DNA of 64,000 bases, taken from Prinsepia uniflora. Lineage: Eukaryota; Streptophyta; Magnoliopsida; Rosales; Rosaceae. The stretch spans positions 4,684,501 through 4,748,500 of the forward strand of contig CM064873.1 in assembly GCA_032719365.1 (NCBI GenBank), read 5' to 3'. The translations under genes and the position numbers were made by a program. The notes under the pieces are model-generated. The model was not told the DNA's origin. It saw only the letters and a program-made list of their open reading frames with translations, and made no database searches. Each line of letters begins with the position of its first letter. Position 1 is the stretch's first letter. This document shows, piece by piece, positions 49,408 to 61,439 of the stretch.

Positions 49408-52400
49408 TGTCAGGGCCCACCCCTAATCCCCCGGGATTAAGGGCTAAACCCCGCTCCCGTCTAACGTACGCATGACACGAGGCTAAACAACCGCCTAACC
49501 TCCGTGTGACACGTAAGTCGGACAAGGGAGTTCCAGACCAACCACCTCAACAACCTCAAACTTCTCAGAGTGCGCAGAGTCTACTGTGGATGGTGCATGT
49601 GATGTCTCCATCTCTCTCAACCGACAGCCCGCACTGCAGCAACCTGGAGGGTATCGAAAACACGAAAAGACTGTGAGTGGACAAAAATAAAGTTTAAATT
49701 CAAAATAGTTATCGGAAAACACAAACAGTTATACCCTCCGTATTAAAAACCAATGCATGCATATCAATTACGTCATAAAACAATATACGAAAACCAAACA
49801 CATTTTCCTTTTTCCAATCCCGGGCCTCAGCCCAAAATCACCGAAAACCATCAAATCCGGGCCACTGCCCAAAACATCATCATCAAAGCTAGTGAAACCC
49901 AAAACACATTTAAAGCCACTTTCTTCCCGAGTCTTTAAACTCAAGGCCTACGGGGGAAAATCAATATATCCGAGTCTTTAAACTCCCGAGTCTTTAAACT
50001 CAATCCGGGTCTTTAAACCCAATCTGGCCGGTCCCCCGTTACATATATCCGGGTCTTTAAACCCAATATCCAGATCCAGCAAATCCAATCCCAAAACCAT
50101 TTGAAATCATTTTCCATTTTCATATCCAAACCCGAATCCGAAACCACTGGTCTGATGCCCTTCCGGCATCCATAACCGTCATTCCGAATCCAGACCCAGA
50201 ACTCATTTCCTTCTCATTTCCCGGTCCGAGTCCGCAACTATCATTCCGTAAGCCGGCATCCGGAATAACCATTCCGAACCCAAACCCGAAATCCACTTCA
50301 AGTCCCGAATCGAATCCCGAATCGTCATCCGGGATTTCGATTCCGAAACCCGAGATCTCATTTCTGAAAACACCTTTGAACTGGGCCTCAGGCCCGAAAA
50401 TACTTTTCAAAATCCTTTTACTTTCCTTGAAATCCAACCGTATTTCAAATCCCGAAATCAACCATTAAAACCAGGTTCAAATTACAATAGTTATCAAAAC
50501 CTCGTAAAACGTGAAAACCGTCATTTTCCTCGAAAAACGTGCACAAACCACAAACCATCACAACTATAAATCAAATCATAGAAGCTAGTATAGAAATCAT
50601 ATAAAAACATATATGCATGCATCAAGAGTTAGAAAGCGAAGTCCACTCACAGACCATTTCGACGTCGCCTCGATACGCGCGCACCTATGTCATTCCCTGC
50701 CAAACCATTATCCTCAGCTTTCCCAAACCTGTCCAAATCCCATAAAGAGATCACTACCTACTTCATAAAGGTCATACTAAAGCCCCATAATTTTCCCGGA
50801 TTTTTAACTATTTTTAACCCAGCCCTAAAACCTTCGGACAGTCCGAAACATATCGAGACGATGTCCGATCGACTCGAAACCAACGCCAAAATGTTCGTTA
50901 CATCAAATACTTTAAAAGTCATGTTGACTAATTTCCCAAATTACCCCTCACGCGCCCCCACGCGCGTCCAGAAGGTTCTGCGCGTGAAATCCACGCGCGT
51001 GAACAGTGTCACCAGCAACCTCAGGTGAACCCGGTTCACCTGGTTTGAACCGGTCCGGTCCAGCCGTGAACCAGCGTTCACGGTTTTCATCCCATTCTCA
51101 TCCATTTTTAATCCCGTTGAATCCCTTAGTTTCGTCCTAACCTCCTTAATCCATTCCCCACCAGAAAACCCAACATCGAAGTCCTTAGCTCGTCGACTTC
51201 GAATTTGAAAACATTTACCCGAAACCCCTGTTTCGGTTCCCAGCTAATCCAACATTCCCCCCATCGCGGCAACAACTTATTCGACTCCTAGGGACCTCCT
51301 GAGTCTCATAACACCCACCAAAAGCCTCGACTCGTACTGTCAGGACCCACCCCGGTTTCACCCCGAAACCCGAGGTAAATCCCGCTCCCGTCTGACTCCT
51401 CGACACAAAACTCAAGTAAAACTCACTCAAATCCAGTCAAACGCAGGAGTAATTAGACACAATGTCCCGAAGGTAGCATTTACAGAACATACAAAGAAAA
51501 TAAAACCGATAACTACACGCACACGGAAGCCTTTAATCTATTCTGGGAACTCTCACGTCACTTCTATGCCTCGGACACTGCCTCGACGTCAAGACCCCGC
51601 GCTAGCTCCACAACCTGGAGGGCAATTTAAAACAGAAAATGTGAGTGGACCAGAAAGTACAAAAAGTTCAAAACCACTTTATATGAAAACCAAGTTTAAC
51701 CCTCCGTTTTGAAACCACATGCATAACCAACAGTTATAAACACATTTATAAAAGAATCATTCTTAAACATCATAAGAAACCATAACATGAGTATCAGAAA
51801 CCGTATCAAAAACCATAAACATCAAATCATCATTTTCTCGATCAAACCTGCTGGATCTATCCGAGTCTTTAAACTCCCGAGTCTTTAAACTCAATCCAGG
51901 CCTTAATCATATCCGAGTCTTTAAACTCCCGAGTCTTTAAACTCAAGGCCTACGGGGGAAAAATCAATATATATCCGAGTCTTTAAACCCAATATCCAGA
52001 TCCAGCAAATCCAATCCCAAAACCATTTGAAAACCATTTACCAATCCATATCCAAACCCGAATCCGAAATCACTGGTCTGATGCCCTTCTGGCATTCAGA
52101 ACCGTCATTCCGAACCCAAATCCGGAAAATATCCATTTTCATACCAAAACCCCATGTAATCACAAATCACATTTCATAACCCATTTATCATTATTAGAAA
52201 ACCTTTATCGGTGGAAATCCCCAAATGTGGCATCAAAATCCGAAAACCAACATTTTCTTGAAAAACGTGCCAAAACCGTCTTTTTCTCGAAAAACGTGCA
52301 AACACATAAAATCATCACTTCATATTCAATAAACATAGATTCATAAGTAAAACCATAAAATACGTATATAAAAACAGTTATGCATGCTCGAGTTTAAGGA

Positions 52401-55293
52401 AAGGGGTCCACTCACAGTACTGAGCCCTACTAGCGTCCCGAACGTCCAGCCCGTTCCTCGGCTTCCTCGGGAAATCCCGATCCTGTCAAACACCGTCAAA
52501 TTACGTTACTAGTACGTCTACGAAGGTTCACCTAAATTCCCTCAAAATTCCCCGAATCCTAAACGTAAGAACCCGGGACCCTAAACTTCCACCCTCGCGG
52601 AACTCAACTCAAACGACTTCCGATGGACCCGAAACCAACTCCATTGAACTCACAACAACTCCTAGACCAAAAACTATGTTGACCGTTTTCCCATCCGCCG
52701 TCGCACGCGCCCCCACGCGCCGCCCAAAGTGGCTGCGCGTGGCCCCACGCGCCAGCTACAGTGCACCTTCAACCTCACGTCGACCCGGTTCAACACAGTA
52801 GGCTACAGCTTGAACCGGCGTCAACGGTTCTCCGCCGTGCCTGCACTAAAACACCTCCTTCCTTCTCCTATAGCTTCGTCCAACCTTACTCTAAGCATCC
52901 CCATCCTCCAATCACCTCGACACAGTCTCCTACCCGTCGTCTCAAGCTCGAAATCAAACCTCCCCAAAACTCTGTTTCACGATCCGACCACCCAGCTCAC
53001 CACCCTTCACGGTGGCTTCACCAAACTCTTCCCTGAACCTCACTGAACCTAAACCAACTCTCCTAGACCTTCGACTCAATCCCAATCGTCACGACTTACC
53101 GTTCGAAGTTCACTGCCGAAACAGGGTAAAAGAGACCCCTCTTCGACTGAGCTCCGCCGTGTACGGCCCCGTCACGGCGACCACCCTAATCGACACCTAG
53201 GACCTCCCTGATCACTACCCTAACCTCCAATTCCCTCGACTCTCACTCTAGACCCACGACTTCCACGTTGAACCTCAACGGAAAACAGAGTACCGAAACG
53301 GGGATGAGGAAATTACCTGCCTCCTGCTGCCGCCGTGAGCTCCTCCGGGGCTGGTCGACTCCCCACAGCCCTCACGACACCACCGCGATCTTCGTTGCAC
53401 CGTGCACGGCCACCGCACCACCACAAGCCCTCAATCTTCTCCATTTTCCCCCCTGAGTTCCTCCCTGGTTCCCGTGGCTCCCCACTCGCACACACCACGA
53501 TTTCTCACCTCCCAACCGTCTCAACTGCTCTCTCCCACTCTCTAATCTCCCTCACACACTCACAAACTCACCAGCCACCACAACCAGCCTTCCAATTTCC
53601 TCAATTTCCTCCCTCTGTTTCTCTCTGTGTGTCGAAGCACCAGAATGCATAACACGGGTGCACCCCAATTATTTGGGCCGTGAATGCACAGGATTCCACC
53701 AGAATCCTCTACACACATGCCATGTGTCACCATCCACTCCACACACTTCCACATGGCCCAATCCCAGCCGTCCATTCCTTTCCTCTGTGCACAAATCTCA
53801 ATGTGCCACAATGACCAAAATACCCTTCTTGTTAACTCATTTTTTACGGTTTTACCGAAACTTCCTAGACCCGTAACTCTCACCTCGTAAGTCCGATGAA
53901 CACGTGCCGCCTGTCATCGAACTCAGGACGACAAGAACTATCTAACCATCCTAGGTCAACCTACCAAAACCCGATTATCCAAAAAGTCAACTTTTCCCCC
54001 TATTTTACCAAAATTACGATAATACCCTCGACCTTCCGAACATCACAACTTCCTCCTCGGATGTCGGAATCAAACATACCACATGTATATGGGTTCATGA
54101 CGTCCTAAACTACGTCCTGGTCACTGGTAAATCCCCAATTGACCACCCGAAATAAAAGTCAACATTTCTGCCCGACCCAGGGGCAAAATCGTCATTCTAA
54201 GTTCCCGGACCCCTCGGGACCACCTAACCCTTGATTACCCTTACTAATCACACCTTAATCACTCTACTTATCCCAATTCTCGGAACGGGTTGTTACACGT
54301 ACCCAAAACCCGCAACTATTGAATTGAACCAAACTGGGAAAACAGAGGACCGTGGACAATTACCTGTGTTCTGACCTCCGCCGTGCACGCCGCTGTGCTC
54401 CTCTCGGTTCACAAAGCTCCACTCAGGTCCCTGAACACTTCCACCCGTCCAATTTTGGAGATTGATCGATCGGGGTGCACAACCGTGCACAAAACCCCTG
54501 CCCTGTTCTCTGGTTTTTCCTCACTTCTCACACACCTCACATACTCATCGTCACGCCCAAATCCTCACAGATACAATCACTCCCTCTCCTAGCTCTCCTT
54601 TGAACATCACAGAGCCTCACAACACTCACCCGGTTCAATCAATTCCTCCCTCAGCTCACCTCTGTTTTTTTTCCCCTTCCGGCTAAACTCAACACACACA
54701 CACGACACAATTTTAAACACCCTCATGCACGGCCTAGAACCCACTAGAGCCCTGCCACATGTCACAATCTTCTCCCTTCTCACACAAAATCTCCTCTCTG
54801 CCTTGGACAAGTGTCCCAATCCGATTGTACCACGCCCCCCAGCCAAAAGACCAAAATACCCTTCTTAACTTCAAAATTACCATTTTACCCTTACCGTTTT
54901 AGACCCGTAACTTGTCCGTCCTAACTCCGATAAACACGTGCCGCCTGTCGTTGAATTCAGGACGACGAGATCTACCCAACGGTCCAAGGTCAACATGTCA
55001 AAACTCGGTCGTAGGAAAAGTCAACTCTTTCCCCCCTAATTTAGTCAAATTACGGTTATGCCCTCAACCTTCCGAACATCATAACTTTTCCTCCGGTTGT
55101 CCGAATCGAACCTGCCACCTGTCTACGGACTCGTGACGTCCTAAACTACGTCACAGTCAAGGGCTAACACTCATCCAATCGATAGTACAAAAAGTCAACT
55201 TTTCGTCTACTATTCACAAGGGCAAAATCGTCCATTTACACAAAATTTTACAAAATTACCTTTTTACCCTTCCCGAAGGTACGGGTTGTTACA
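49408..55293 (-). repeat. Element H 3' LTR, split by solo LTR I
   Basis: Pieces are 49408-51337 and 54303-55293. It starts TGTCAGGGCCCACCCC and ends GTACGGGTTGTTACA. A run of 14-bp palindromes GAGTCTTTAAACTC and GGGTCTTTAAACCC lies at 49927-50066. Confidence 0.88.
51338..54297 (-). mobile_element. Solo LTR I (same family as G), innermost layer
   Basis: 2960 bp, from TGTCAGGACCCACCCC to CGGAACGGGTTGTTACA, flanked by CGTAC duplications (51333-51337, 54298-54302). The empty site is intact in the partner LTR near 58273-58280. No coding or internal sequence. The frames around 52729-53883 lie in its variable middle and show no known domain. Confidence 0.9.
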
Positions 55294-56311
55294 ATCTACC
55301 CCCCTAAAAAGAATTTCGTCCCCGAAATTCCACAGCTAGTTCCCGACACCTAGGGTCTCCTACCTGGTAATCAACACTAGGTCAACAACAACTTCTCCTG
55401 GGTTCCCTGTCTATCATCTCCACCTTGGGTATTTCACACCATCCCCAACTACTGTTACCATGGCCAACCCTCTCTTAGTGACAACTGTCTGGTGTACGCA
55501 AGGGAAACTCTATGAACAGAAAACAAAGGTATTTTACAATACCTCATATGGAGTACCCGATAAAATTCACAGAGCACATCCGCGCGTACAACCACCGCAC
55601 CTCCCTCGGCTGCTACGTCGGCCATTAACGGAATAAATCTACAAAGTCCTAAAGGCAAACTCTAGCTTGTGGTTCAGTTATAGTCACTCCTTTCCAATTC
55701 CTTCCACGGAACTCACGAGGGTCCCTGACCATCCCTACGACCTTAATCCCACCGATGGTCAACCTGTCCATACCGTTACGAAGCCTAGGTTCACCGAGCG
55801 TTAGCTGCTCTACTCTAATCACTCAACGACATCCTACCCAAACAACCACCACCTCGGCTGCACCTAGCAGCACCATCTCCAATCTGGCCGTAAATCGGCC
55901 CAAACCACAAGGACTACGATCCAGTAAGTCCATAGGGTACCTCAAACCATCCTTGTCGTTCGGGTTACCCAAACCCGCAATGACTACTCAACCTTACTGA
56001 TCAAAGGTCACCGAGCCAAAACCACCTGGCCCAACCGGCCACCCACAATCGGCCTCCTTGGTCCCGTCTCTTACTAACTCCACGAGCTACTCTCAGGCCC
56101 CTCGGGCCGACCAGCCTACTCATCCATAGCTCATCGGCTACGTTCCAGGTTACTTCTACGCTACTATCGCTATGGTATCCAGGTTGCTGACGGGCTGTTC
56201 CACATCGAGACATCACATCCACAGTAGTTCCACACCACCCCAGTCGACATACCAACGACTCTGGGAACTAACCCTTACGCAGACCACTCAAAACCTCGCT
56301 CTGATACCAAT
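55294..56311 (-). other. Element H internal domain (1.0 kb)
   Basis: Contains only the polypurine tract, the primer site and about 1 kb of sequence with no recognisable protein. Frames at 55455-55658, 55755-56000 and 56001-56255 lack domain features. Confidence 0.85.
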
Positions 56312-59270
56312 TGTCAGGGCCCACCCCTAATCCCCCGGGATTAAGGGTTAAACCCCGCTCCCGTCTAACGTACGCATGACACGAGGCTAAACAACCGCCT
56401 AACCTCCGTGTGACACGTAAGTCGGACAAGGGAGTTCCAGACCAACCACCTCAACAACCTCAAACTTCTCAGAGTGCGCAGAGTCTACTGTGGATGGTGC
56501 ATGTGATGTCTCCATCTCTCTCAACCGACAGCCCGCACTGCAGCAACCTGGAGGGTATCGAAAACACGAAAAGACTGTGAGTGGACAAAAATAAAGTTTA
56601 AATTCAAAACAGTTATCGGAAAACACAAACAGTTATACCCTCCGTATTAAAAACCAATGCATGCATATCAATTACGTCATAAAACAATATACGAAAACCA
56701 AACACATTTTCCTTTTCCAATCCCGGGCCTCAGCCCAAAATCACCGAAAACCATCAAATCCGGGCCACTGCCCAAAACATCATCATCAAAGCTAGTGAAA
56801 CCCAAAACACATTTAAAGCCACTTTCTCATCCATCGAACCTGCTGGATCTATCCGAGTCTTTAAACTCCCGAGTCTTTAAACTCAAGGCCTACGGGGGAA
56901 AATCAATATATCCGAGTCTTTAAACTCCCGAGTCTTTAAACTCAATCCGGGTCTTTAAACCCAATCCGGCCGGTCCCCCGTCACATATATCCGGGTCTTT
57001 AAACCCAATATCCAGATCCAGCAAATCCAATCCCAAAACCATTTGAAATCATTTTCCATTTTCATATCCAAACCCGAATCCGAAACCACTGGTCTGATGC
57101 CCTTCCGGCATCCATAACCGTCATTCCGAATCCAGACCCAGAACTCATTTCCTTCTCATTTCCCGGTCCGAGTCCGCAACTATCATTCCGTAAGCCGGCA
57201 TCCGGAATAACCATTCCGAACCCAAACCCGAAATCCACTTCAAGTCCCGAATCGAATCCCGAATCGTCATCCGGGATTTCGATTCCGAAACCCGAGATCT
57301 CATTTCTGAAAACACCTTTGAACTGGGCCTCAGGCCCGAAAATACTTTTCAAAATCCTTTTACTTTCCTTGAAATCCAACCGTATTTCAAATCCCGAAAT
57401 CAACCATTAAAACCAGGTTCAAATTACAATAGTTATCAAAACCTCGTAAAACATGAAAACCGTCATTTTCCTCGAAAAACGTGCACAAACCACAAACCAT
57501 CACAACTATAAATCAAATCATAGAAGCTAGTATAGAAATCATATAAAAACATATATGCATGCATCAAGAGTTAGAAAGCGAAGTCCACTCACAGACCATT
57601 TCGACGTCGCCTCGATACGCGCGCACCTATGTCATTCCCTGCCAAACCATTATCCTCAGCTTTCCCAAACCTGTCCAAATCCCATAAAGAGATCACTACC
57701 TACTTCATAAAGGTCATACTAAAGCCCCATAATTTTCCCGGATTTTTAACTATTTTTAACCCAGCCCTAAAACCTTCGGACAGTCCGAAACATATCGAGA
57801 CGATGTCCGATCGACTCGAAACCAACGCCAAAATGTTCGTTACATCAAATACTTTAAAAGTCATGTTGACTAATTTCCCAAATTACCCCTCACGCGCCCC
57901 CACGCGCGTCCAGAAGGTTCTGCGTGTGAAATCCACGCGCGTGAACAGTGTCACCAGCAACCTCAGGTGAACCCGGTTCACCTGGTTTGAACCGGTCCGG
58001 TCCAGCCGTGAACCGGCGTTCACGGTTTTCATCCCATTTTCATCCATTTTTAATCCCGTTGAATCCCTTAGTTTCGTCCTAACCTCCTTAATCCATTCCC
58101 CACCAGAAAACCCAACATCGAAGTCCTTAGCTCGTCGACTTCGAATTTGAAAACATTTACCCGAAACCCCTGTTTCGGTTCCCAGCTAATCCAACATTCC
58201 CCCCATCGCGGCAACAACTTATTCGACTCCTAGGGACCTCCTGAGTCTCATAACACCCACCAAAAGCCTCGACTCGTACCCAAAACCCGCAACTATTGAA
58301 TTGAACCAAACTGGGAAAACAAAGGACCGTGGACAATTACCTGTGTTCTGACCTCCGCCGTGCACGCCGCTGTGCTCCTCTCGGTTCACAAAGCTCCACT
58401 CAGGTCCCTGAACACTTCCACCCGTCCAATTTTGGAGATTGATCAATCGGGGTGCACAACCGTGCACAAAACCCCTGCCCTGTTCTCTGGTTTTTCCTCA
58501 CTTCTCACACACCTCACATACTCATCGTCACGCCCAAATCCTCACAGATACAATCACTCCCTCTCCTAGCTCTCCTTTGAACATCACAGAGCCTCACAAC
58601 ACTCACCCGGTTCAATCAATTCCTCCCTCAGCTCACCTCTGTTTTTTTTCCCCTTCCGGCTAAACTCAACACACACACACGACACAATTTTAAACACCCT
58701 CATGCACGGCCTAGAACCCACTAGAGCCCTGCCACATGTCACAATCTTCTCCCTTCTCACACAAAATCTCCTCTCTGCCTTGGACAAGTGTCCCAATCCG
58801 ATTGCACCATGCCCCCCAGCCAAAAGACCAAAATACCCTTCTTAACTTCAAAATTACCATTTTACCCTTACCGTTTTAGACCCGTAACTTGCCCGTCCTA
58901 ACTCCGATAAACACGTGCCGCCTGTCGTTGAATTCAGGACGACGAGATCTACCCAACGGTCCAAGGTCAACATGTCAAAACTCGGTTGTAGGAAAAGTCA
59001 ACTCTTTCCCCCCTAATTTAGTCAAATTACGGTTATGCCCTCAACCTTCCGAACATCATAACTTTTCCTCCGGTTGTCCGAATCGAACCTGCCACCTGTC
59101 TACGGACTCGTGACGTCCTAAACTACGTCACAGTCAAGGGCTAACACTCATCCAATCGATAGTACAAAAAGTCAACTTTTCGTCTACTATTCACAAGGGC
59201 AAAATCGTCCATTTACACAAAATTTTACAAAATTACCTTTTTACCCTTCCCGAAGGTACGGGTTGTTACA
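56312..59270 (-). repeat. Element H 5' LTR (intact)
   Basis: The uninterrupted partner of the 3' LTR, and the reference for the I insertion site (CTCGTACCCAAAACC near 58273). It holds one more GAGTCTTTAAACTC unit than the 3' LTR. Confidence 0.9.
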
Positions 59271-60860
59271 CCTGCACCAAATCGACCCCTCTCTTCATCA
59301 ACTGCTTCGTCCAGACCTAAGCTACCCATCCTCCTCACTCAAACTCCTCGACTCAACCTCTCACCCGTCGACTAAAGCTCGAACAGAACCCGATCCACTG
59401 CCCTGTTTCACAATCTGTCCAACCCGATCATCTCCCGTCACGGTAGCCACCGTAGACGGTTCCCAAAACCTCCCTGAACCTCACCTCACTCACCAAAACC
59501 GTCGACTCTCTCCCTAAGTCCACGACTCTACGATTTAAACCAAACGGAAAAACAGGGCACACAGGGCACCTTCCGTCGTCTAGCTTCCACCGTGCACTTC
59601 CCCGTCACGGCAGCATAACCAGAAGACACCCAAGCCTCAACTGAGTCCCCTAGACCTCCCTAGACTCTTCGATTCAACCCCTAAACTCACGACTTTCGAT
59701 TTGAAAATCGACGGGAAAAACAGAGCATCGAAGGAAAGTTAAGAGATTACCTGCCTCCAGTCGCCGTCGTGAGCTCAGCCGTGAGGCAGTAGCTCCTCCC
59801 GTCCTCCTCTAGCCTCTGGGAACCTCCACCGGCCACAATCGATCGACTACAGAAGCACCACCGCCCAAAACTCTTCTCTGTTCTCTGTTCTTCCCCCTGA
59901 TTTTCCCCGTGGCTCACAACTCACCCACACACAACCACCACACCGTCTAACCTTCTCATTGTCCCCCTCTCAGTCTCTGATCACTCATCCCCCCACCACT
60001 TCACACCAACACTCTCCAACGTCTCTCAATTTCTCTCAACTCTCTCCCTCTGTTTCTGTCTGGTTCGAAGGACACACACCCACACACAGCACGGTTGCAC
60101 CCCAAATAATTGGACCGTGCACTCACTAGAACCAACCAGACCTCCTACACGTGTCACCAATCCCTCAACTCCTCTCCCAAGTGGCTCAATCTCAGCCCTC
60201 CATCTTCCCTCTCTGTTGCACAAATCCCAAGGTGCAAAAAGACCAAATGCCCTTCCTAGAACCTCAAAATTACAACTTTGCCACTACCTTTCTAGACCCG
60301 TAACTCTCACATCGTAAGTCCGATGAATACGTGCCGCCTGTCATCGAACTCAGGACGACGAGATCTATCTAACGGTCTTAAGTCAACATACCAAAACCCG
60401 TTCGTACAAAAAGTCAACTTTTCCCCCTTAATTTAGCCAAATTACGGTTATGCCCTCAACCTTCCGAACATCATAACTTCCTCCTCGGATGTCGGAATCG
60501 GGCGTGCCACCTGACTACAGATTCGTGACGTCCCGAACTACGTCCTGGTCACCGGTCAAAGTCCATTTGACCACCCGAGCTAAAAGTCAACTTTTTACCC
60601 AAACTAGGGTCAAAATCGTCATTTACCCCACTAGTCACCGATTACACTCACTAATCCCATCTTAATCACTTTCTTAACCCTAATCTCTGGGACGAGTCGT
60701 TACAGTTTGACCATCCGAATTAAAAGTCAACGTTTTGCCCACGCCCAGGGGCAAAACGGTCATTTTGCACAATTCGTCCGAAATCACTCAACTAATTCCA
60801 GATTAGTAAATCATAATTAAATATTATTAAATCCCGATATTCGGGACGGGTCGTTACGAC

Positions 60861-61320
60861 AAGTATCATGGACATTTAATGACTAGAATCCCAAGAGAAT
60901 CCAAAGTTAATGAAACTATCCTAGTTAAGGATCCTTGTACGGGAAGGTTAAGGAGTTAACTTGATTTGGTACCAAACCTAATTTACTTAGGACTCCTAAT
61001 CATTGTATGATATGTGCATTGATTGAGGAGTCTTAGGCAGATATAAAACGGATTGATCTCTGCCCTCCAAGGTGTGTGCTAATAAGGTTTTGAGTCTTGA
61101 AACCTATCAAAGGCTAGGGACTTTAGTTCTGGAAGAGGGGAGAAGGTCATTGTGTGTGCACAGATTGTGGTGCTGACATTCAGTTCCTTCTATTGCAGCT
61201 ATGGCCAAACCAGGTTCAACATAACTCTAATCATGTCTATATGTGTTTGTACTCGAATATTGAATCAATCTATGTGTGATCCTTGTTGTTGTTTGGTTAA
61301 GTGTTTTTAAAAGGTTTACA
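60861..61320 (+). repeat. Copia 3' LTR, right fragment
   Basis: CAAGTATCATGGACATTT... continues the LTR cut at 13586 and matches 7367-7825 closely, ending GGTTTACA before the CTTTC duplication. The two fragments together restore a 500-bp LTR. Confidence 0.96.
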
Positions 61321-61439
61321 CTTTCATCTCCAAATTCTCCAAATCCAAAATTCTAAATTGAAAGTCAAGCTATGAGTTCTTCAAAAGACTAGAAATCAAC
61401 AAGGGTTTTGAGAGGTTTGTAAACCCAAATGCAACAAGG

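Larger units (their letters stand above)
49408..59270 (-). mobile_element. Element H: LTR retrotransposon with 2.9-kb LTRs and a 1.0-kb internal domain
   Basis: Flanked by perfect CCTGC duplications (49403-49407, 59271-59275). The 3' LTR is 49408-55293 (about 2.9 kb net of solo LTR I), the internal domain 55294-56311 (1018 bp) and the 5' LTR 56312-59270 (2959 bp). The polypurine-tract complement ATCTACCCCCCTA abuts the 3' LTR and the primer-site complement GCTCTGATACCA is at 56298-56309. It cannot encode gag-pol. The LTRs are nearly identical except for a block of about 38 bp at 56829-56866 missing from the 3' LTR. About 85 percent of the element is LTR, an unusual proportion. Confidence 0.9.
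47729..60704 (-). mobile_element. Solo LTR G, split by element H
   Basis: From TGTCAGGACCCACCCC to GGGACGAGTCGTTACA, flanked by GTTTG duplications (47724-47728, 60705-60709). Net length without element H is about 3.1 kb (47729-49407 and 59276-60704), with no internal domain. A direct duplication of about 55 bp lies at 49264-49372. Palindromes of GAGTCTTTAAACTC type are at 48295-48475. Confidence 0.87.
13587..60860 (-). mobile_element. Element A: LARD-type LTR retrotransposon inserted in the Copia 3' LTR
   Basis: Minus-oriented element. Its plus-strand start is TGACACGACCC and its end GGGTCGTTACG (normally ...TTACA). The target duplication is GCAAG on the left (13582-13586) and ACAAG on the right (60860 onwards), one or two bases changed. 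LTR sequences total about 2815 bp (left) and 2811 bp (right) after removing nested insertions. The primer site complement GCTCTGATACCA is at 42191-42202. The internal domain survives as 22523-22939, 32071-32413 and 40494-42204; about 1.2 kb of it is replaced by an inverted block. No gag or pol is seen, so it is non-autonomous. Confidence 0.88.
42205..60860 (-). repeat. Element A 5' LTR, split by solo LTR F and element G
   Basis: LTR pieces are 42205-44446, 47311-47728 and 60710-60860. It shares the diagnostic start CCCAATTCCCCCGGGG with the 3' LTR at 13587. The palindrome cluster at 42638-42684 is complete here but contracted in the 3' LTR (near 14020-14035). Confidence 0.88.
7326..61320 (+). 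mobile_element. Copia LTR retrotransposon, host of the whole nested stack
   Basis: Complete Copia element interrupted in its 3' LTR. The ends TGTAAG...TTTACA are flanked by a perfect 5-bp duplication CTTTC (7321-7325 and 61321-61325). Order: 5' LTR, tRNA-iMet primer site, gag, protease, integrase, RT, RNase H, polypurine tract, 3' LTR. Without the 47-kb insertion it would be about 6.7 kb. By eye the LTRs differ by about ten substitutions and one 2-bp indel in 500 bp, near 2 percent. At an often-used plant rate of 1.3e-8 per site per year that is under a million years, a rough figure only. Confidence 0.95.

Noticed and set aside
50687..51028. A 113-codon frame also present at 57629-57970, which looks conserved
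   Set aside because: The two copies are the paired LTRs of element H; identity reflects recent insertion, not selection.
53560..53883. A 107-codon minus-strand frame in solo LTR I
   Set aside because: No recognisable motif; it lies in a C-rich, low-complexity variable LTR middle, where the complementary strand is also open in two frames.
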